Below, piece after piece: positions 58,227-64,000 of a stretch of DNA of 64,000 nt. This DNA is from Proteiniclasticum ruminis (GTDB lineage: Bacteria > Bacillota > Clostridia > Clostridiales > Clostridiaceae). Numbering within the stretch: the first letter of the stretch is position 1; the number at the start of each line of letters is the position of its first letter. The stretch is taken from assembly GCF_900115135.1 (NCBI RefSeq), contig NZ_FOVK01000002.1, forward strand, positions 8,512 to 72,511, written 5' to 3'. The notes under the pieces were generated by a model. That model was given only the letters and a program-made list of their open reading frames with translations, was not told where the DNA came from and searched no databases. The position numbers and the translations under genes were made by a program.

Positions 58227-59024
58227 TTAATCCAGATTCAGTTTCTTTTCCAGATGGTACTTCGTCAGGAAATAAAAGAGCACTGCTTTGGCTCCTGTAT
58301 AGACTAGAAGAACCGTGAACATGGATTTGAATGCTTCCATCATGGCGGGGAAATCCTGCATATAGTTTTCTTCTATGAGAATCTGGAACCAGGTGGTGTT
58401 TTGCAGAAGAAAACCTCCGCTGAAGGTCACTGCAGTTTCCAGCACATTGAAGACCATAGAAATGAGGATAAAGATGATGATGCCGCCCAGGATTCTGTTT
58501 TTCGTGATGCTTCTGGACTGTGCAATGCTTAAAGAAGCATAAATATGAAGGATCGACTGCACCACCGAAACGATCATCACAAGCAGAAACAGCACTACAA
58601 GCAGGGGATCCACATCGATGAATCTGAAAACTTCAAAGAGTTCAGGCAGATTCAGCTCTCTGATGGTGATGAAGGTGATGGACAGGAGAAACACCAGAAA
58701 GGTGGCAAAGAGCCACAGCATGGCGGTAAGAAGCTTTGCAGAGATGAGGGTGCTGGCTTTAGCAGGCAGCGTGAACATGAGATACCCTTCGTCTCCGAGT
58801 AGGTTCTTATCAAATCGTGTGACAATCAGGATAAAAGTCATGACCATGAGTCCCACAAAGGTAATGCCTAAAACCGCTGGGAGCAGCACATCCAGGATGG
58901 GCAGAAAGCTTCCCCCGAATCCTCGAAGCCCCATGAAGAGGGAGAGGATGAGAATGGCCAGATACAAGGGCAGAAAATATCGGCCTGTGGCCTTCAGTTC
59001 GTATTTCATAAGCTTTTTTAGCAT
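58227..59024 (-). CDS. ABC transporter permease
   Basis: 265 aa with about six membrane helices, starting MLKKLMKYELKATGRYF, the style of ABC-2-type permeases in GntR-controlled operons of Bacillota. Overlaps the ATPase gene by 7 bp. Likely exports a lipid, peptide or antibiotic with the adjacent ATPase; substrate not deducible. Confidence 0.85.
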   Translation of the reverse strand: MLKKLMKYELKATGRYFLPLYLAILILSLFMGLRGFGGSFLPILDVLLPAVLGITFVGLMVMTFILIVTRFDKNLLGDEGYLMFTLPAKASTLISAKLLTAMLWLFATFLVFLLSITFITIRELNLPELFEVFRFIDVDPLLVVLFLLVMIVSVVQSILHIYASLSIAQSRSITKNRILGGIIIFILISMVFNVLETAVTFSGGFLLQNTTWFQILIEENYMQDFPAMMEAFKSMFTVLLVYTGAKAVLFYFLTKYHLEKKLNLD

Positions 59025-59719
59025 CGGAACACCTCCCGGAACAGTTCGTCAATGGATTTACCGCTTCTTTCTCTTAAATCCTCCACAGGAGCATAGTCAT
59101 ACAGCTGACCATCTTTCAGGAGAATCACCTCATCAAAGATTTTTTCAATGTCACTGATGAGATGGGTGGAGATGATGAGGGTAGAGCCTTCTTCATAGTT
59201 GTTTAAGATCGTGGACAAGATGAAGTCCCTGGCAGCAGGATCCACACCACCGATGGGTTCGTCCAATAAGTAGAGCTTTGCACGTCTGCTCATAACAAGG
59301 ATCAGCTGAACCTTTTCTTTGTTTCCTTTGGATAAGGTCTTCAGAGAAGCCTTAGGATCAATGGAGAGCTTTTCCAGCATGCTGTACGCTTTTTCTTTTT
59401 GGAAGTCCTCATAAAAGTCTGCGAAGAAGTCCATGATCTCATACACTTTCATCCACTCATTGAGATAGGTTCTCTCTGGAAGGTAGGAGATGACATTTTT
59501 TGTAGCGGTGGAAGGCTTCGTGCCTTCTATGGTGACTTCTCCTTCTGTGGGCTCCAGAAGACCGTTGAGGATCTTGAAGAGGGTGGACTTACCACTGCCA
59601 TTGGGTCCCAAGAGGCCAATGATCTTCCCTTTTGGGAGGGTCAACGTCAAGTTATCTATGGCGTTTTTTTTGCCGAAGGACTTGGTAAGATTTTTCAGTT
59701 CAATCATGGGTTCATTCAT
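59018..59719 (-). CDS. ABC transporter ATP-binding protein
   Basis: 233 aa. Walker A GPNGSGKST, a signature LSKGNKEKVQL (a variant of LSGGQ typical of the YtrB group) and Walker B LYLLDEPIGGVDP, then the switch His in ISTHLIS. ATG at 59719 follows AAGGAGGAAACCAC and overlaps the GntR stop. Partner of the following permease. Confidence 0.93.
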   Translation of the reverse strand: MNEPMIELKNLTKSFGKKNAIDNLTLTLPKGKIIGLLGPNGSGKSTLFKILNGLLEPTEGEVTIEGTKPSTATKNVISYLPERTYLNEWMKVYEIMDFFADFYEDFQKEKAYSMLEKLSIDPKASLKTLSKGNKEKVQLILVMSRRAKLYLLDEPIGGVDPAARDFILSTILNNYEEGSTLIISTHLISDIEKIFDEVILLKDGQLYDYAPVEDLRERSGKSIDELFREVFRC

Positions 59720-60084
59720 GTGGTTTCCTCCTTGCATCTTGTGATTCTGTCGATGACATCGGCTTTAGCGAGGCCCAGTTTCTTCATTTCTGTGAGAAAG
59801 GGTTTCAGTTTGTCTTCGATGTAGCTTTCTTTCAGCTGCAGGATCTTTGCCTCTTCCTCGGTGACAAACTTGCCGGATGTCCGTTCTGTTTGGATAAGAC
59901 CCAGGGCTTCCAGCTCCTGAAGCGCTTTCTGCATGGTATTGGGGTTGACGTTCGCTTCTTTGGCTAAGTCCCGGATGGATGGCAGTTTATCTCCTGGATG
60001 AAGCTCACTGCTGAAAATCTTCCGCTGGATCTCATTCATGATCTGAAGGTAGATGGGAATGCTGTTGTCAAAATTCCATGGCAC
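59716..60084 (-). CDS. GntR-family regulator, YtrA type
   Basis: 122 aa: winged helix (KLPSIRDLAKEANVNPNTMQKAL, about 32-54) and a short dimerisation tail, the length of the YtrA subfamily. These repress their own ABC operon and respond to cell-wall-active compounds in known cases. First gene of the leftward operon; GGAGGATTTCCT precedes the ATG. A 36-bp palindromic operator lies just upstream. Confidence 0.93.
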   Translation of the reverse strand: MPWNFDNSIPIYLQIMNEIQRKIFSSELHPGDKLPSIRDLAKEANVNPNTMQKALQELEALGLIQTERTSGKFVTEEEAKILQLKESYIEDKLKPFLTEMKKLGLAKADVIDRITRCKEETT

Positions 60085-60102
60085 AGGAAATCCTCCTTTA
60101 CA

Positions 60103-60138
60103 TGTATTATTGTACTAAGTGATTAATACAATAATACA
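60103..60138. promoter_or_regulatory. GntR/YtrA operator
   Basis: Perfect 12-bp inverted repeat TGTATTATTGTA / TACAATAATACA with a 12-bp centre, 19 bp before the regulator start. It overlaps the expected promoter, consistent with autorepression. Confidence 0.75.
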
Positions 60139-60173
60139 AAGAACAGGAAGAAATGTCAATAAAAATCACATTA

Positions 60174-60196
60174 AAAAAGCGCTGATAAGGCGCTTT
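60174..60196 (-). terminator. Terminator after the 238-aa membrane protein gene
   Basis: On the minus strand AAAGCGC, a 7-base loop and GCGCTTT followed by T residues. It isolates this gene from the GntR operon. Confidence 0.78.
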
Positions 60197-60202
60197 GTGT
60201 TG

Positions 60203-60919
60203 TTATTCACTTCTTGTAAGCATCTCTTCAATGGCTTCCACATAGATGGGATCTAGTGTTTCATAGAGATAAGACAGATTATCAGTAGAAGCAGTTTTAG
60301 GAATTCCAAGATCAAGAAGTCTTTTGTCCAGGCGGCTCAGCACAAACCGGAAGTCTTCTTCTGTGGCGGATCCGCCCATGTCTGCGAGGTTGAGGACACT
60401 GCCGTTTTCCAAGGTGACCTTGTAGTAGAACTCTCCTTGGAAAGTGAAGGATTTTTTCTTTTCCCCTTGGATGCCGGTATCGATGGCAGAGAGGGACTCA
60501 TAAGGATGAAAAGTCCCTTGGGGGTTCAAGGCGCTGTGGTCTATGATGCCTTCCTCTGTCAGCACACTGACATGGATGAAAAGAAGATAGAGAAGTACAA
60601 CATTCACTAAAAGGAGAGAGCCGTTTCTCCACCTCTTCCAGTGAGGAAGGACTCTTTCGAATTTATTCTGAAGGTAATGCCAGGCAGCTTTGATGTCCTT
60701 CGACAGAATATACCCCATAATGGCAATGAGCTCCACTTCAAAGAACAGGAACAGAAAGCTGTAGGGGGATTTCATGATCCAGTACAGGTGCTGCTTTGGC
60801 ATGAGGATTTTCTGTTGCAGATAGGATAGGAGAAGCAGGAAGAGAAGGGTCAATACTACGGCAAGGACGAGAGACAAGACAAAGAGCAGGGTTTTTCCGA
60901 TGATTTTTATGAGCTTCAT
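60203..60919 (-). CDS. Membrane protein of unknown function
   Basis: 238 aa with three membrane helices (about 8-30, 44-65 and 100-120) and an extracytoplasmic C-terminal domain (GEFYYKVTLENGSVLNLADM). The ATG at 60919 follows GGAGGACCCCTT; the longer frame to 61009 overlaps the ABC-F gene. 53 bp after the ABC-F stop, so possibly the same transcript. No family recognised. Confidence 0.68.
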   Translation of the reverse strand: MKLIKIIGKTLLFVLSLVLAVVLTLLFLLLLSYLQQKILMPKQHLYWIMKSPYSFLFLFFEVELIAIMGYILSKDIKAAWHYLQNKFERVLPHWKRWRNGSLLLVNVVLLYLLFIHVSVLTEEGIIDHSALNPQGTFHPYESLSAIDTGIQGEKKKSFTFQGEFYYKVTLENGSVLNLADMGGSATEEDFRFVLSRLDKRLLDLGIPKTASTDNLSYLYETLDPIYVEAIEEMLTRSE

Positions 60920-60972
60920 AAGGGGTCCTCCATGATGTTTCAGTTTTAGTTTTCGTGCAAAAAAAGGGAAGC

Positions 60973-62904
60973 CTAGGCTTCCTCTTCCTCCATGAGAAGC
61001 AGTTCCCACTCCTCATAATGATCTTTGATTTTATCGTCCACTTCTTTGATTTTATTGGAAATCTCCATGGACTTTTTGATGTCTTTATAGACTTCTTCTG
61101 TGGTCAAGGATAAGGTGAGATCTTCTTTTTCTGCTTCCATTTTCTCAATGGTCTCTTCCAGCGTTTTCAGACGCTTCTTCTTTTCCCGTTCTTCCTTTTC
61201 CCGTCCTTTTTTCTTTTTCTTTTCCTCCTGGTATTGGGTCTTGTTTCTGGTTTCTTTCTCCTCAATGCCCTGGAACCGGTTGGGGTTCAGTTTCTTTTCC
61301 GTATAGTAGCTGTAGTTGCCAAGATATTCCACAATCCCGTCTTCTTTCAGTTCAAAGATCTTGTGCACCACTTTATTCAGGAAGTAACGGTCATGGGAGA
61401 TGACAAATAGTGTTCCGTCATAATCAAGAAGAGCATCTTCCAGAGCTTCTCTTGATGGAATGTCCAGATGGTTTGTGGGTTCATCCAGGATAAGAAAATT
61501 GGATTTTTTCAGCATGAGTTTTAAAAGGTTCACTCTGCATTTCTCTCCACCGGAGAGGTTTTTCACTTCTTTAAAGACCTCGTCTCCCCGGAAGAGGAAA
61601 CTGCCAAGATAAGTTCTTACTTCACGCTCCGTGAGATGAGGAAACTCATCATGGAGCTCCGACATGACGGTTTTCTCCGGATGAAGATCGCTCTGCTCCT
61701 GATCATAGTAGCCAAGGGTCACGTTCTTTCCAAGAATGATGTCTCCCTGGTCTGGTTTTACCCGGTCCAGCAGCATCTTGAAGAGGGTGGTTTTTCCTCT
61801 GCCGTTTTCTCCGATGAGGGCAATGCGCTCTGCTTTTCGGATGTGAAAGGAGAGGTTTTCAAAAAGCTTGGTGTCCTCGAAGGCTTTACTGAGATTCTCT
61901 ACAATGAGGACGTCCGTGCCGCTTTCAATCTCATTGTCAAAGGAGATCTTATAGGGGCTTCTGGCCTTTGGGGGGGCTTCGATCCGTTCGATCTTATCCA
62001 GCATCTTCTGTCTGGACTCTGCGGCTTTGATGCTTTTCTCCCGGTTGAAGGATTTGTAGCGCTCGATGATTTTCTCCTGTCTGGCGATTTCCTCCTGCTG
62101 GTGGCGGTAGGCCTTCATTTTGATTTCATAATCTTTTTCCTTCAGCTCCAGATATTTCGTATAGGGAGCATTGTAGGTGTAGATCTCACCACTGATCATC
62201 TCAAAGGTATGAGAAGTGATGGAGTCTAAGAAAAATCGGTCATGGGAGATGATGAGAAGCGTCCCTTTATAGCTCTTCAGATACTCCTCCAGCCACTCGA
62301 TGGCTTGAAGGTCCAGATGGTTTGTGGGTTCGTCCAGTAGGATGATGTCCGGATTGGAGAGAAGAAGTTTTGCTAGGGCCACTCGTGTTTTCTGTCCTCC
62401 TGAGAGAATGGAAACTCTTTTCGAGAATTCCTCTTCTTCAAAACCTAAGCCCCGGAGCACTTTGTGCACCTCTCCCTTGTAGGTTCGGCCTCCCAGAAGA
62501 TCATACTTTTCCTGAAGGTGCACATAATCTGTGATGGCCGCTTCATGGGCTTCGTGCTGAGCTTCCTCATAGGGTTTTTTCATTTCCTCTTCCAGATGGA
62601 GCATTCTGTCTTCCATATCCATCAGATGCTGAAAAACGCTGAGTGCTTCCTCATGGATGGTCTTTTCTGTATCCAGATTGATGTTCTGAGAAAGGTATCC
62701 TAATGACTTCTGACGGTCCAGAAAGACCTCTCCCTCATACTCTGTGATTTCTTTGGTCAGGATCTTGAAGAGGCTGGACTTGCCAGCACCGTTGGCGCCG
62801 ATGAGCGCAACTTTGTCTCCTTCCTGAATGCTGAAGCTGACGGATTTTAAAATCACGTCGATGCCGTAGCTGAGTTTTATGTCTCTTGTAGACAGTACAA
62901 TCAT
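60973..62904 (-). CDS. ABC-F family ATPase
   Basis: 643-aa soluble protein with two ABC domains: Walker A GANGAGKSS and GENGRGKTT, signatures LSGGQKTRVAL and LSGGEKCRVNL, Walker B IILLDEPTNHLD and LILDEPTNHLD. An interdomain linker (about 245-315) contacts the ribosome, and a charged coiled coil forms the C-terminus (about 555-640). ABC-F proteins relieve ribosome stalling or give antibiotic resistance; this one resembles the housekeeping YdiF/Uup type. No transmembrane segments. Confidence 0.94.
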   Translation of the reverse strand: MIVLSTRDIKLSYGIDVILKSVSFSIQEGDKVALIGANGAGKSSLFKILTKEITEYEGEVFLDRQKSLGYLSQNINLDTEKTIHEEALSVFQHLMDMEDRMLHLEEEMKKPYEEAQHEAHEAAITDYVHLQEKYDLLGGRTYKGEVHKVLRGLGFEEEEFSKRVSILSGGQKTRVALAKLLLSNPDIILLDEPTNHLDLQAIEWLEEYLKSYKGTLLIISHDRFFLDSITSHTFEMISGEIYTYNAPYTKYLELKEKDYEIKMKAYRHQQEEIARQEKIIERYKSFNREKSIKAAESRQKMLDKIERIEAPPKARSPYKISFDNEIESGTDVLIVENLSKAFEDTKLFENLSFHIRKAERIALIGENGRGKTTLFKMLLDRVKPDQGDIILGKNVTLGYYDQEQSDLHPEKTVMSELHDEFPHLTEREVRTYLGSFLFRGDEVFKEVKNLSGGEKCRVNLLKLMLKKSNFLILDEPTNHLDIPSREALEDALLDYDGTLFVISHDRYFLNKVVHKIFELKEDGIVEYLGNYSYYTEKKLNPNRFQGIEEKETRNKTQYQEEKKKKKGREKEEREKKKRLKTLEETIEKMEAEKEDLTLSLTTEEVYKDIKKSMEISNKIKEVDDKIKDHYEEWELLLMEEEEA

Positions 62905-63030
62905 TTTTATTCACCTCTTGTCAATAGCACTATTATACGGGAAAGGCGGAAAGGGTGTAAAGGAATGTTTTCCACAGGCAAAACCAGCGAGAAGAGGGAC
63001 TTGATTCATGTCATAGAACATTCATAAAAT

Positions 63031-63050
63031 AATTAGATGATTATCTAATT
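63031..63050. promoter_or_regulatory. Palindromic operator before the MFS gene
   Basis: AATTAGAT-gatt-ATCTAATT, 6 bp upstream of the -35 box of the MFS promoter. The layout suggests a MarR/TetR-type regulator, which is not in the window. Confidence 0.5.
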
Positions 63051-63056
63051 ATTTTA

Positions 63057-63085
63057 TTGACATTAATAAATTTGGCGAGTATTAT
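63057..63085 (+). promoter_or_regulatory. Promoter of the MFS gene
   Basis: Perfect TTGACA, 17-bp spacer and TATTAT, 38 bp before the ATG. A strong sigma-A promoter. Confidence 0.85.
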
Positions 63086-63123
63086 GTAATCAAGAAACAA
63101 TCTAACTAATTTAGGAGGGTCCC

Positions 63124-64000
63124 ATGAAACGAGATTTGTTAAAGAATAAAAATTTCACCCTGCTTCTGGCTGGAAACGCCGTCTCCCTTCTTGGCAGCAA
63201 TATGCAGCAGTTTGCTTTATCTCTTTATGTGCTGGCGGTGACTGGATCTGCAACGATTTTCTCCACCATGCTTTCCATTTCCATCTTGCCCAGAATCCTC
63301 ATGACTCCTTTTGCTGGGGTCTTTGGAGACTGGTTTGACCGGAAAAAAAGTATCGTTCTCATGGACACCATCAATGGTCTTCTCATCGGGGCCTATGCCT
63401 TCTACTTTTTTATGAATGGCAGTCTCAGTGTCCCCAGCATCTATCTTCTGGTGGTGCTTCTAGAGATCACAGAGATTTTCTTTGGATCCGCCATGGCGGC
63501 GGTGACCCCAAGCATCGTGAAGAAGGAAGAGCTCTTTGATGCCAACAGCCTCAAAAGCATCGTGAGCAATCTGTTCTCCATGCTGTCTCCCATGATTGCA
63601 GCGGGGCTCTATGGAGTACTTGGGATGCAGGGGATTCTTGTGATAAATTCAGTAAGCTTTTTCCTTTCTGCTTTCAGTGAGACCTTCATAGAAGTGCCTG
63701 CACTTCATAAGAAGCCTCAGAAAATCAGTCTGGAGTTTTTCTGGCAGGATTTTAAAGAGGGCTTGACCATTATGAAAGATCTCAAAATTGTGCGAAACAT
63801 CATTGGACTGGGCATGATCCTCAATTTTTCCCTGGGGGCACTCTTCAGCGTAGGACTCTTCTATATTCTGAGAGAAGTCCTATCCGCCAGCGATGTGGAG
63901 CTGGGGATGTTCTCGTCTCTTCTTTCCTTGTCCATGGTGCTGACCCCACTTTTATTGGCTGGATTTGCCAAGAAAGTGGACCTGGGGAAGCTTCTCATTT
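63124..64000 (+). CDS. MFS transporter (partial, cut by window end)
   Basis: The first 292 codons of a major facilitator. Begins MKRDLLKNKNFTLLLAGNAV, with repeated membrane helices and the loop motif GDWFDRKKSIVLMD between helices 2 and 3 that marks drug/macrolide exporters of the MefA/YfiS group. No stop before the window end. GGAGGGTCCC precedes the ATG. Likely drug or metabolite efflux. Confidence 0.9.
   Translation, partial: MKRDLLKNKNFTLLLAGNAVSLLGSNMQQFALSLYVLAVTGSATIFSTMLSISILPRILMTPFAGVFGDWFDRKKSIVLMDTINGLLIGAYAFYFFMNGSLSVPSIYLLVVLLEITEIFFGSAMAAVTPSIVKKEELFDANSLKSIVSNLFSMLSPMIAAGLYGVLGMQGILVINSVSFFLSAFSETFIEVPALHKKPQKISLEFFWQDFKEGLTIMKDLKIVRNIIGLGMILNFSLGALFSVGLFYILREVLSASDVELGMFSSLLSLSMVLTPLLLAGFAKKVDLGKLLI

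Overview
The window reads as a chromosomal segment of a low-to-mid GC Gram-positive anaerobe, most likely a clostridial member of the Bacillota. Evidence for this is the strong AGGAGG ribosome binding sites, GTG/TTG starts, a histidine-to-glutamate pathway using glutamate formimidoyltransferase, a flavodiiron protein next to a Ric-type Fe-S repair protein, and a GntR(YtrA)-ABC operon. I cannot name the genus with confidence.

Positions 1-41753 are one complete siphovirus-type prophage of about 41.7 kb, bounded by a 95-bp perfect direct repeat (1-95 and 41659-41753). Left to right it holds: a leftward integrase and S24-type repressor; a divergent operator/promoter region with three copies of a TTACTTTAAGTAA-like site, and a fourth beyond the cro-like gene; a rightward early operon (antirepressor, many tiny ORFs, SSB, a DnaD-like initiator carrying iteron-like repeats, RusA, PcfK/PcfJ); a sigma-region-4-like late regulator; a HEPN-motif cargo gene; an HNH/cos/terminase packaging block; an HK97-type head module (portal, ClpP-type protease, capsid, connectors); a long-tail module with a programmed -1 frameshift in the tail assembly chaperone, a 1183-aa tape measure, Dit, Tal and receptor-binding proteins; and holin plus amidase.

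Between the endolysin and attR lies a roughly 6-kb AT-rich accessory arm. It contains a three-gene cassette: a 381-aa protein with a SAP-like N-terminus, an RnlA-family HEPN RNase toxin with an N-terminal Cys cluster, and an RnlB-family antitoxin. It also contains a ribbon-helix-helix gene bracketed by two matching hairpins, a membrane-anchored ComEC-like metallo-beta-lactamase protein with a DUF3006 partner, small orphan ORFs and a lipoprotein. This arm is the best candidate for an under-described system, probably phage defence or superinfection exclusion.

From 41754 to 64000 the sequence is ordinary chromosome. It carries a hut operon (hutU, glutamate formimidoyltransferase, hutI, FAD oxidoreductase) that turns urocanate into glutamate; a leftward diguanylate cyclase with a small membrane partner; a CapA-like lipoprotein; a RusA/zinc-ribbon fusion; tsaD, possibly coupled to a small upstream ORF; an alpha/beta-hydrolase-fold protein lacking the usual nucleophile; an HtrA protease; a fprA-ric nitrosative/oxidative stress operon behind a large inverted pair of Crp/Fnr-like boxes; an ABC transporter with its GntR regulator; an ABC-F ATPase; and the start of an MFS exporter cut by the window end. 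No rRNA, tRNA or CRISPR was recognised.
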